From Geodermatophilaceae bacterium (GTDB taxonomy: Bacteria; Actinomycetota; Actinomycetes; Mycobacteriales; Geodermatophilaceae): a DNA stretch of 9,237 nt. How positions within the stretch are numbered: the stretch's first letter is position 1; each line of letters begins with the position of its first letter. The notes under the pieces are model-generated. The model saw only the letters and a program-made list of their open reading frames with translations, was not told the DNA's origin and ran no database searches. The stretch spans positions 1 to 9,237 of the forward strand of contig JACCUF010000108.1 in NCBI GenBank assembly GCA_013811975.1. The letters are read 5' to 3'. Of this stretch, positions 1 to 5,798 are shown one piece after another. A program made the translations under genes and the position numbers.

Positions 1-151
1 CGTCGGTCGGACGCGGGAAGTACGGGCCGTCCCAGGCGTGCCACTCGTGGTGTGGCTGGAGCCATTCGCGGTACGGGGCGAGGTCGTTGCGGCGCCAATC
101 GCGCAGGACGACGCGCGAACGGTCAACTGGGGTGACGGCAGGATCGAGCAC
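1..151 (-). CDS. GNAT-family N-acetyltransferase, RimJ/RimL-like (partial, N-terminus)
   Basis: Only the first 50 codons are in the window; the rest lies beyond position 1. Read on the minus strand, the segment VVLRDWRRNDL (residues 14-24) followed by an aromatic stretch ending DGPYFPRP resembles the first beta-strand and helix of RimJ/RimL-type GNAT proteins, which move an acetyl group from acetyl-CoA to a protein N-terminus or small amine. The acetyl-CoA-binding motif is not visible, so the substrate cannot be judged. The start is taken as GTG at 151-149, the only ATG/GTG/TTG in this frame downstream of the menB leader. A perfect AGGAGG (complement of 152-157) touches this GTG with no spacer, which is unusual. 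The only other in-frame start lies inside the menB 5' region and would need a long overlap. The gene is divergent from menB. Family assignment from a fragment, moderate confidence. Confidence 0.6.
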   Translation of the reverse strand, partial: MLDPAVTPVDRSRVVLRDWRRNDLAPYREWLQPHHEWHAWDGPYFPRPTD

Positions 152-156
152 CCTCC

Positions 157-162
157 TAGTCT
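157..162 (+). promoter_or_regulatory. Candidate -10 box for menB
   Basis: TAGTCT fits the actinobacterial TANNNT -10 pattern and lies upstream of menB in the gap between it and the divergent acetyltransferase gene. A GTGACG at 132-137 could be the -35 (four of six match TTGACA), but the 19-nt spacer is long and the -35 would sit inside the neighbouring coding sequence. This is a weak motif match only. Confidence 0.22.
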
Positions 163-234
163 CGTCATGGCAGCAACCGGAATCGTCGACGGCGCCGACT
201 GAGTCCAGAAGTGGCGCGGAGAGGGCTGGCACTG

Positions 235-1173
235 GTGGTTGAGCGGATCGTCTCGGAGCTGTTCGACCCGTCGATGTGGCGCGAGGTCAGCGGCCCTGAC
301 ATTGGTGGCGCGGACTTCGCCGACATCACCTACCACCGGCACGTCCTGGACGGCGCCGACCAGCCCGTCGTACGGGTCGCCTTCGACCGGCCGGAGGTAC
401 GCAACGCCTTCCGGCCGGGCACGGTCGACGAGCTCTACCGCGCACTCGACCATGCCCGGATGACCTCGGACGTCGGCTGCATCCTGTTGACCGGCAACGG
501 TCCCTCCGCGAGCGACGGCGGATGGGCGTTCTGTTCCGGGGGCGACCAGCGGATTCGCGGCCGTACGGGGTATCAGTACGCCAGCGGTGAGACCGCCGAG
601 ACCGTGGACCCGGCACGAGCGGGCCGGCTGCACATCCTGGAGGTCCAGCGGTTGATCCGCTTCATGCCCAAGCTGGTGATCGCGGTCGTCCCGGGCTGGG
701 CGGTCGGCGGCGGTCATTCGTTGCACGTCACCTGCGACCTCACCCTGGCCAGCGAGGAGCACGCCCGGTTCAAGCAGACCGACGCCGACGTGGGCTCCTT
801 CGACGGCGGGTTCGGCTCGGCCTATCTCGCCCGGCAGGTCGGGCAGAAGTTCGCTCGGGAGATCTTCGCGCTCGGCCGTACGTACACCGCCGCGGACATG
901 CACCGGATGGGCGCGGTCAACGCCGTGATCCCGCACGCCGAGTTGGAGCGCACCGCGTTGCAATGGGCGTCCGAAATCAACGCGAAATCGCCTACGGCGC
1001 AACGGATGTTGAAGTACGCGTTCAACATGATCGACGACGGCTTGATCGGTCAGCAGCTCTTCGCCGGCGAGACCACCCGGTTGGCCTACATGACCGACGA
1101 GGCGGTCGAGGGCCGGGACGCGTTTCTGGACAAGCGCGCCCCGGACTTCACCCCGTACCCCCGCTACTACTGA
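235..1173 (+). CDS. menB: 1,4-dihydroxy-2-naphthoyl-CoA synthase (MenB)
   Basis: This crotonase-superfamily enzyme closes the second ring of the menaquinone head group, converting o-succinylbenzoyl-CoA to 1,4-dihydroxy-2-naphthoyl-CoA in the cytoplasm. The 312-residue product carries the family signatures: DRPEVRNAF near the N-terminus, the CSGGDQRIRG oxyanion-hole/CoA segment, the AVGGGHSLHV oxyanion helix, QTDADVGSFDGG (about residues 181-192) with the conserved Ser and Asp of the active site, and a C-terminal RLAYMTDEAVEGRDAF. The length matches the long actinobacterial type. An Asp (about 183) stands where the bicarbonate-dependent E. coli enzyme has Gly156, so it belongs with MenBs that supply their own carboxylate. 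GTG at 235 is chosen because GGAGAGGG (218-225) sits 9 nt upstream; an in-frame GTG at 211 would swallow that site. No other men gene is in the window. It is convergent with the glycosyltransferase operon. Confidence 0.95.
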   Translation: MVERIVSELFDPSMWREVSGPDIGGADFADITYHRHVLDGADQPVVRVAFDRPEVRNAFRPGTVDELYRALDHARMTSDVGCILLTGNGPSASDGGWAFCSGGDQRIRGRTGYQYASGETAETVDPARAGRLHILEVQRLIRFMPKLVIAVVPGWAVGGGHSLHVTCDLTLASEEHARFKQTDADVGSFDGGFGSAYLARQVGQKFAREIFALGRTYTAADMHRMGAVNAVIPHAELERTALQWASEINAKSPTAQRMLKYAFNMIDDGLIGQQLFAGETTRLAYMTDEAVEGRDAFLDKRAPDFTPYPRYY

Positions 1174-1208
1174 CACTCAGCCAGGACTGGGCCCGGAACG
1201 ACGCGGTC

Positions 1209-1280
1209 ACCTGAGTTGATCATCGGCATGGGGGGTTCCGTCGCCGAAAACCCCCGTGTTTGCCGATGATCAACTCAGGT
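1209..1280. terminator. 72-nt perfect-arm palindrome between convergent genes, probable bidirectional terminator
   Basis: Two 20-nt arms, 1209-1228 and 1261-1280, are exact reverse complements. Inside them GGGGGTT (1231-1237) pairs with AACCCCC (1249-1255), so the RNA of either strand could fold into a long hairpin. The left arm begins 35 nt after the menB stop. The right arm contains the stop codon of the minus-strand GT2 gene (1275-1277). There is no U-tract, which is common for actinobacterial terminators. The length and perfection are more than termination needs, so it could also be a dispersed palindromic repeat. A 7-nt direct repeat, CGCGGTC, lies at 1202-1208 and 1284-1290. Confidence 0.7.
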
Positions 1281-2126
1281 GTTCGCGGTCTCGAGCATCC
1301 GGAGAGTGTCGCCGGCGCTGTCCCACTCGATCAGACCCTCGTTGGCGAATCCACGCAACCAGCCCTCCATGGGCCAGCTCCCCCACCGCCGATGGAAGAC
1401 CCGTGCATTGCGCACGATGTCGGCCAGGTGGCCGTAGGGCGGGTCCTCCACCGGGTGGTACTGGTGCCAGGCCCAGGCGCCGCCCACCCAGAAGAACGGC
1501 ATCCCCAGCTTGCGCGCGGTGAAAGCGAGATCGGTGTCCTCGCCGCCGTAGCCGACGTAGTCCTCGCAGAATCCGCCAAGGGCTGCGAAGTCTGCGCGCC
1601 GGATGGCAAAGGACAGTGACCAGAACAACTCGTATCGGCACTCTGGGACGAGGACTCCAGCTTCAGGCGCCGGGCGCGCGGGATGCGGCACGGCGAAGCG
1701 GCTCAGTTCCTCAGCATCGACGCCGCGCCCGCAGATCGCTTCGGGCAGGTAACCCACTGGGCCGGCCAACAGCCCTCCCGACTGCTGGGCCATCCAACGG
1801 TAGCGCTCGATCAACTCGGGGCAGGGGATGCAGTCGACGTCCAGGAAGACAAGGAGATCGGCCGAGGTCGCAGCCGCCCCGGCGTTGCGCGCAGCAGCCA
1901 GCGGCAGCCGCCCTCTGTCGGCCCCCGAAGGCAAGCCCATCTCAAGCTTCACCACCGGTGGACCGTCCGGCAGATCCAGCCACGGATCGGCCCCGCCCAT
2001 CCGGACGATGACGTGCTCGACGTCACCGGGTCGTCGAGCCAGCCGCTGCCCAGCCAGGCCGCGACGCATGCTCGCCAGGTGCGCCGTCCGGTCGCGGACG
2101 GTGGTGATCACCGCGATTCCGGCCAC
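1275..2126 (-). CDS. GT2-family glycosyltransferase with galactosyltransferase-like C-terminus
   Basis: The predicted inverting GT-A-fold transferase has 283 residues. The N-terminus ITTVRDRTAHL is the first Rossmann-like strand. AARNAG (78-83) and FLDVDC (94-99) contain the nucleotide-sugar and metal site, with the DxD aspartates at 96 and 98. GYGGEDTDLAFTARKLG (192-208) is the acceptor/base region seen in Glyco_transf_7C-type galactosyltransferase C-termini, and HQYHP (221-225) offers a metal-ligand His. No membrane segment is visible, so it probably acts in the cytoplasm on an activated sugar donor; donor and acceptor are not deducible. The GTG start lies 3 nt after the stop of the preceding gene, with a weak GGCGGG 7 nt upstream. 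It is the last gene of a four-glycosyltransferase operon, and its stop codon is inside the 72-nt palindrome. Confidence 0.88.
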   Translation of the reverse strand: MAGIAVITTVRDRTAHLASMRRGLAGQRLARRPGDVEHVIVRMGGADPWLDLPDGPPVVKLEMGLPSGADRGRLPLAAARNAGAAATSADLLVFLDVDCIPCPELIERYRWMAQQSGGLLAGPVGYLPEAICGRGVDAEELSRFAVPHPARPAPEAGVLVPECRYELFWSLSFAIRRADFAALGGFCEDYVGYGGEDTDLAFTARKLGMPFFWVGGAWAWHQYHPVEDPPYGHLADIVRNARVFHRRWGSWPMEGWLRGFANEGLIEWDSAGDTLRMLETANT

Positions 2127-2129
2127 AGT

Positions 2130-3260
2130 TCAGCCCGCCGTGGCAAGCGTAGGGACGGAATCGGCCACCGTGGCGCCAGCGATGCCACCGGCGTCGCCGG
2201 CAATGTCGAGCAACGCCTGCGCCATCCTGGCCGAGCCCTGCCCGTCGCAGTACTCAGACCATCGCGCTCCCCCTAGCGCCTCAGCCTGGTCGAGCAGTAG
2301 CGGCCAGCGGTGGCGATCTGGCCAGGTCGACACAGAGACGCAGAGATCGTTTCGAACCAGTGCGGCGGCATGCGCGCGCTGTTCATCGAACGGCCGCTCC
2401 TGGGGTACGGCGATCAGCGCCCGGCCGGCAGTGGCCACATCCGCGATGGCCGCGTCACCGGCGGCGGCGACGACAACGTCGGCTCGACACAGCACTGACC
2501 ATGGGTCGGTCACCCATCCCAGGCGCTCGACGGTCCCGATCCGGTTGTGCCCGCGGCGGCCCTCAGTGGCGCCGCCGGGAAAGGGAGACTCGGGATGAGG
2601 CGCGACCGTCGCACCTGAGCCACCCATCAGATGCCAGTGCGTGCCCGGTACGGCGGCCGCTTCGGCCAAGTCGGTGCTGGTCACCGAGTCGCCGCCGCGG
2701 CCCAACATGAGCACGACGCAACGCCCCGGGCGCGGACAGCGACCCGTCACCCGGACGCGGCCGTCGAAGCGGGACACCGGCCCGACCCAAACCGTCTTGT
2801 CCGCCCAGCGTCGTGGCCATTCGCCATGCGTGGCTCGGGGCCAGGGCGCAACGATTGTGGACGCGACGTCGTACCCGAGGGCGTGGGCACGATCCATCCG
2901 ACGGCCACGCATGGCCACGGCGACCGGCGGGATCGAGAGCAATCGTGCCAGCAGCAACACTTCCACTGACACGTCGCTAACCAGGACCGAGCAACGCTGT
3001 TCCTCGGCCCATCGCACGATTTGGCTGCTACGCTCCCGTAAACCGCTGTGCCGCAATGGGACCCAGTGCAGGCTCTCTGCTGCGGTAACGTCGCCCACGA
3101 CCGGTGGGTTGTCGTCTCGAGCCAGTCGGAGTTGCCTGACGTCCGCCGGGCAGTCGGCCGCCGAGCTCAGCACCGTCATCCGCGACCCGACATGGGATGC
3201 GACCGCGGCGGCTCGATGCAGATGTCCGGACCCGACGTGGTGGGCGTAGTAGCCGATCAT
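2130..3260 (-). CDS. MurG/GT28-like GT-B glycosyltransferase
   Basis: The product has 376 residues. The N-terminus MIGYYAHHVGSGHLHRA places a glycine-rich GSGH loop after the first strand, as in MurG/GT28 and related GT-B enzymes. The C-terminal half holds LGWV (247-250), VVVAAAGDAAIADV (262-275) and ALIAVPQERPFDEQRAHA (281-298), matching the donor-nucleotide region of that clan, including the PxxRPFDEQ segment. It probably moves a sugar from a nucleotide donor; the acceptor is unknown. It is not MurG itself, since it is not surrounded by division or cell-wall genes and diverges outside these motifs. ATG at 3260 is chosen because it forms an ATGA overlap with the stop of the upstream gene (3257-3259) and the family motif starts there; an open frame continues to 3611 but only by overlapping that gene. 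No Shine-Dalgarno sequence is visible, so translation probably depends on coupling. Confidence 0.85.
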   Translation of the reverse strand: MIGYYAHHVGSGHLHRAAAVASHVGSRMTVLSSAADCPADVRQLRLARDDNPPVVGDVTAAESLHWVPLRHSGLRERSSQIVRWAEEQRCSVLVSDVSVEVLLLARLLSIPPVAVAMRGRRMDRAHALGYDVASTIVAPWPRATHGEWPRRWADKTVWVGPVSRFDGRVRVTGRCPRPGRCVVLMLGRGGDSVTSTDLAEAAAVPGTHWHLMGGSGATVAPHPESPFPGGATEGRRGHNRIGTVERLGWVTDPWSVLCRADVVVAAAGDAAIADVATAGRALIAVPQERPFDEQRAHAAALVRNDLCVSVSTWPDRHRWPLLLDQAEALGGARWSEYCDGQGSARMAQALLDIAGDAGGIAGATVADSVPTLATAG

Positions 3261-4405
3261 GACGGGACACCGAAGCCAGCGGTCGCCGTACGAGCCGGTG
3301 GGCGAGCGGGCCGGAAGGGGACCGGCAGCTTGATCGTTGGAGGACCCGTGATGTCTCGATAGAGCTCGACATAGGCGTCCACCATCCGGTGCACGTCGCA
3401 GCTCTGTTCGGCGCGGGCTCGAACGGCCGAGCGCTGCAACGGCATCGCCGCCCGGATCGCGTTCGCCAAGGCGCCGACATTGCCCGGTTCGGCCAATCGG
3501 CCACTTGCCGGGCTGATCACGTCGGGAACAGCTCCGCGGGCGAAGGCCGCAACTGGCGTGCCGACCGCAAGCGACTCGGCGACCACGAGCCCGTACGGCT
3601 CGTCCCAGCACGGAGTCACAACGGCGACCCCGGACGAACCGACCAGGGCCACCAGGTCACGATGGGTGAGGTGGCCGACCCAGGTGGCATCCCGTCCGAG
3701 TCGGGGGGCGATCTGTTCGTCGAAATAGTCGAGGTCGGGAGCCGGTCCGGCGAGCACGAGGGGTACGCCGGCCTCGGCGGCCGCGTCGATGGCCAGGTGG
3801 GCTCCCTTTTCCGGCACCAGGCGCCCGGTCCACACCGCATGCGCTCCGCCGGGCCCAGGTGCCCAGATGTCGAGGTCGACCCCGTTGCTGATCACCGGAA
3901 TGGTCCCCAGGGCCGGCTGCCAGGCGCGCGCCGTCCACTGCGAGACGGCCACCGGTCGGATCCTCCGTCCGCCGTACAGCGCCGACTCCAACCACGGGGT
4001 CGGGGGCGTGTGCAGGCTGAGTACCGGGGGACGAGCGAGGATGTCGGCCATTGCTACGGGCAGGTAGTGCAGACAGTTGAGTTGTACGACGTCGAAGGAC
4101 TGATCCCGGGCCAGTCGGAGCATCAAGCGCTGATAGGCATGGTGTTCGCGCAGGAACTGCTCCGGTGGCATCGACACGTCCCCACGCGCCCGGGCCGACG
4201 GGGCGAAGCCGATGTCGTCCAGGATCTCGAGCCTGCCCAGCGCCGGATCGGATCCGTTGCCCGCAAAGACCGTGACCTCGTGGCCGCGGCGGGTCAGCAG
4301 GGTGGCCAACGTCCAGGTGTGTGCCTCCATGCCGCCGGCGAAGGGTTCGGCGATCGGGAAGCGCACCCCGGCCACGAGTGCGATGCGCAGCCTGGCTGCC
4401 CTCAT
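3257..4405 (-). CDS. GT4-family glycosyltransferase
   Basis: This 382-residue GT-B enzyme of the retaining GT4 type is complete. GGMEAHT (24-30) is the glycine-rich N-terminal loop, LHTPP (131-135) and VISNGVD (171-177) are typical GT4 landmarks, and GRLVPEKG (194-201) opens the C-terminal nucleotide-binding domain. DEPYGLVVAE provides the EX7E pair, E269 and E277. No signal peptide or membrane helix is evident. It should transfer a sugar from a nucleotide donor to a lipid, glycan or small acceptor on the cytoplasmic side. ATG at 4405 overlaps the stop of the preceding gene as ATGA and has a GAGGGCGGG-rich stretch upstream. The open frame running back to 4738 overlaps that gene and lacks family similarity. 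It is the second gene of the glycosyltransferase operon, and its 3' end overlaps the third gene. Substrates are unknown. Confidence 0.9.
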   Translation of the reverse strand: MRAARLRIALVAGVRFPIAEPFAGGMEAHTWTLATLLTRRGHEVTVFAGNGSDPALGRLEILDDIGFAPSARARGDVSMPPEQFLREHHAYQRLMLRLARDQSFDVVQLNCLHYLPVAMADILARPPVLSLHTPPTPWLESALYGGRRIRPVAVSQWTARAWQPALGTIPVISNGVDLDIWAPGPGGAHAVWTGRLVPEKGAHLAIDAAAEAGVPLVLAGPAPDLDYFDEQIAPRLGRDATWVGHLTHRDLVALVGSSGVAVVTPCWDEPYGLVVAESLAVGTPVAAFARGAVPDVISPASGRLAEPGNVGALANAIRAAMPLQRSAVRARAEQSCDVHRMVDAYVELYRDITGPPTIKLPVPFRPARPPARTATAGFGVPS

Positions 4406-5610
4406 CGCTTTCCCGCCCTCTCGGCTCGCGCGAGCACGTCCCGGTAGATCTGTTCGTGTAGGGCCGCGATCCGCTCCCGCTGCGCGGTTCGGGTCACGGC
4501 GCACAGCGGTGCGGGCCGACCGGCGGCTCGCGCTGCCCAGACCGCGCGGGTGAGCGACACCGCGTCCAACCCCGCTTCGTTCAGCCCGAACGAGAACACC
4601 GGACCCTGGTCCGCGTAGTAGCCGCAGGTCGGCGCCGCCACGGCCGTACCGAGATCGCGGCAGGCCTCGAGCCAGCCGGAATGGGTCCCGTACCGGTAGG
4701 GCAGGACGGAGACGTCGAGATCTGCGAGGTAGGCCCACAGTTGGGCATCGGAGAAGAAGTCGTGGACGTGCAGTTGGGCACCGCGTGCGTGAGCGGCATG
4801 CAACGCCTCGACCAGGACTGCGTCGTGCCGGTCACCGTCGGCCTCCGCGACGTCGCGGTGCACATCGATGCGCAGTGTCGCGTCCCCCATTTCTTCGACT
4901 GTGTCCATCAGTGCGGCGACGACCGGGGCTCCCGACATGCACGGTCGCATGCTCTTGAGATGCAGCCCCACCAGAAAGGGGCGCGACTGCGCAGCAGCGG
5001 CGGAGGTGCGCGGCGCACCGGACGCGCCCACTTCCCGGCTGAGCAGGTCGGCGAGATCAAGGACATGGGGATGCGGTACGACCCGAGCCACCCGGCCCCA
5101 CCGGCGCTCAATTTCCGCTGCGGCACCCGCCGTCAGGGTGATCAACGCGTCCGCTGCGGGGACGAGGATGTCGAGATGCTCGTCGTGTGCGGCCGGGGTG
5201 TCGTGATGGGGATTGCGCAGGTCATGCACCGTCAGGACGAGGGGCTTCCCGAACTCGGCGAGTACAGCGACCAATTCGTGCAGCAAGCTCGGCGAGCAGG
5301 CGTCGAAGCCGAAATGGATGTGGAAGACATCGAAGTCGTCGGCATGCCCTCGCACCCAGTCCGGGTCCAGCATCGCAGGCGGCCACCATGGTTGTGTCGG
5401 GTCGGGCAACCGCCGTACCGGGTCCCGGCTGACTTGTCCCGGTGCATCTGGACCGGGCCGCGCCAGGTGTCGCACGTAAACATGATCGGCGGGGATCGAA
5501 GCGATCCGCACGGGCGACGAGACCCGCACCGCCGACGCGACCCGGGCGTCTGCGATCAATAGCTCAGCAGCAGTCACCGTCTGGGTCCTCACTCCCCGAG
5601 CTGACATCAT
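4402..5610 (-). CDS. GT4-like glycosyltransferase, first gene of operon
   Basis: The 402-residue product reads as a two-domain GT-B protein. The N-terminal half has VRIASIPADHVYVRHLA (34-50), FHIHFGFD (96-103) and LVLTVHDLRNPHH (124-136); VVPHPHVLDL (177-186) precedes the linker. The C-terminal half has LVGLHLKSMRP (213-223), HVHDFFSDAQLWAYLADLDV (281-300) and YGTHSGWLEACRDLGTAVAAP (307-327). It has a glutamate in GWLEAC but no obvious EX7E pair, so it is a divergent member. ATG at 5610 is followed at once by a second ATG (5607); neither has a Shine-Dalgarno sequence, while a promoter and palindrome sit just upstream, fitting a near-leaderless start. An in-frame GTG at residue 12 has GAGG about 9 nt before it and is a real alternative, because homology-like sequence begins only near residue 33. 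The 3' end overlaps the next gene by ATGA. Confidence 0.82.
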   Translation of the reverse strand: MMSARGVRTQTVTAAELLIADARVASAVRVSSPVRIASIPADHVYVRHLARPGPDAPGQVSRDPVRRLPDPTQPWWPPAMLDPDWVRGHADDFDVFHIHFGFDACSPSLLHELVAVLAEFGKPLVLTVHDLRNPHHDTPAAHDEHLDILVPAADALITLTAGAAAEIERRWGRVARVVPHPHVLDLADLLSREVGASGAPRTSAAAAQSRPFLVGLHLKSMRPCMSGAPVVAALMDTVEEMGDATLRIDVHRDVAEADGDRHDAVLVEALHAAHARGAQLHVHDFFSDAQLWAYLADLDVSVLPYRYGTHSGWLEACRDLGTAVAAPTCGYYADQGPVFSFGLNEAGLDAVSLTRAVWAARAAGRPAPLCAVTRTAQRERIAALHEQIYRDVLARAERAGKR

Positions 5611-5618
5611 TGTCGCTT

Positions 5619-5633
5619 GCTTACAACGTAAGC
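5619..5633. promoter_or_regulatory. Perfect palindrome GCTTAC-N3-GTAAGC, candidate operator
   Basis: GCTTACAACGTAAGC is a perfect 6-bp inverted repeat around a 3-nt centre. It lies 8 nt upstream of the first glycosyltransferase ATG and overlaps the 3' part of the proposed -10 box and the expected transcript start. Dyads of this size and position suit a dimeric repressor of TetR or MarR type. No regulator gene is in the window, so the cognate protein is unknown. Confidence 0.5.
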
Positions 5634-5659
5634 TACTCGGTAGTAGGGCGTCTTGTCAC
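5630..5659 (-). promoter_or_regulatory. Predicted sigma-70-type promoter of the glycosyltransferase operon
   Basis: On the minus strand GTGACA (complement of 5654-5659) matches the TTGACA -35 at five of six positions. It is followed after 18 nt by TAGCTT (complement of 5630-5635), which fits TANNNT. The start would be near 5622, giving a leader of about 12 nt without a Shine-Dalgarno sequence. The overlap with the dyad at 5619-5633 supports a regulated promoter. Confidence 0.45.
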
Positions 5660-5684
5660 CCCGGTTCCTCATGAGTACCCCGGT
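5658..5684. repeat. Direct repeat ACCCCGGT x2 flanking palindrome CTCATGAG
   Basis: ACCCCGGT occurs at 5658-5665 and again at 5677-5684, a 19-nt period, with the perfect 8-bp palindrome CTCATGAG at 5668-5675 between them. GTCCGGAC (5683-5690) is a further palindrome at the edge. The block sits immediately upstream of the -35 of the glycosyltransferase operon and between the divergent promoters, where an activator or shared regulator could bind. No binding protein can be named. Confidence 0.35.
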
Positions 5685-5701
5685 CCGGACTTTTGAATCA
5701 G

Positions 5702-5731
5702 CGGACAGTGGGCTGCTCCGCACCCTACGGT
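5702..5731 (+). promoter_or_regulatory. Predicted gnd promoter
   Basis: CGGACA (5702-5707) is spaced 18 nt from TACGGT (5726-5731), which fits TANNNT. Transcription would start about 7 nt further on, at 5738 or 5739, almost exactly on the ATG of the small leader ORF. A short inverted repeat, GCGGA (5701-5705) and TCCGC (5717-5721), overlaps the -35. This is pattern evidence only. Confidence 0.38.
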
Positions 5732-5738
5732 GGCGGCC

Positions 5739-5798
5739 ATGAGTCATCCGACGACGGCACAGCCTGACGACGCACTCTTCTCCGCGGAGGAATCATGA
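5739..5798 (+). CDS. 19-codon leader ORF overlapping the gnd start (ATGA)
   Basis: ATG at 5739 opens a frame encoding MSHPTTAQPDDALFSAEES, with TGA at 5796-5798 overlapping the gnd ATG (5795-5797) as ATGA. The predicted gnd promoter puts the transcript start on or next to this ATG, so the peptide could be translated from a leaderless message and couple ribosomes into gnd. gnd has its own good GGAGG, so coupling would modulate rather than enable its translation. The peptide has no repeated regulatory codons, no hydrophobic segment and no recognised family. It could also be a chance ORF, as 20 codons without a stop are common at this GC content. Confidence 0.38.
   Translation: MSHPTTAQPDDALFSAEES

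Noticed and set aside
167..202. Short ORF of 11 codons plus stop before menB, similar in idea to the gnd leader ORF
   Set aside because: Its distance from the candidate -10 (4 nt) is short for a leaderless start, it has no Shine-Dalgarno sequence, and it does not overlap menB. It is probably chance.
3261..3611. N-terminal extension of the MurG-like gene
   Set aside because: It would overlap the upstream GT4 gene by about 350 nt and has no family similarity. The ATGA start at 3260 gives the expected N-terminus.
3389..4447. 352-codon plus-strand open frame antisense to the GT4 gene
   Set aside because: It has no recognisable domain and is rich in Arg/Gly/Pro as expected for a shadow frame in high-GC DNA. 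The opposite strand carries clear GT4 motifs.
4406..4738. N-terminal extension of the GT4 gene
   Set aside because: The Arg-rich extension lies inside the preceding gene. The ATGA overlap at 4405 and the family N-terminus mark the real start.
4681..5562. 293-codon plus-strand open frame antisense to the first glycosyltransferase
   Set aside because: There is no family similarity and no good ribosome site. It mirrors the codon pattern of the real minus-strand gene.
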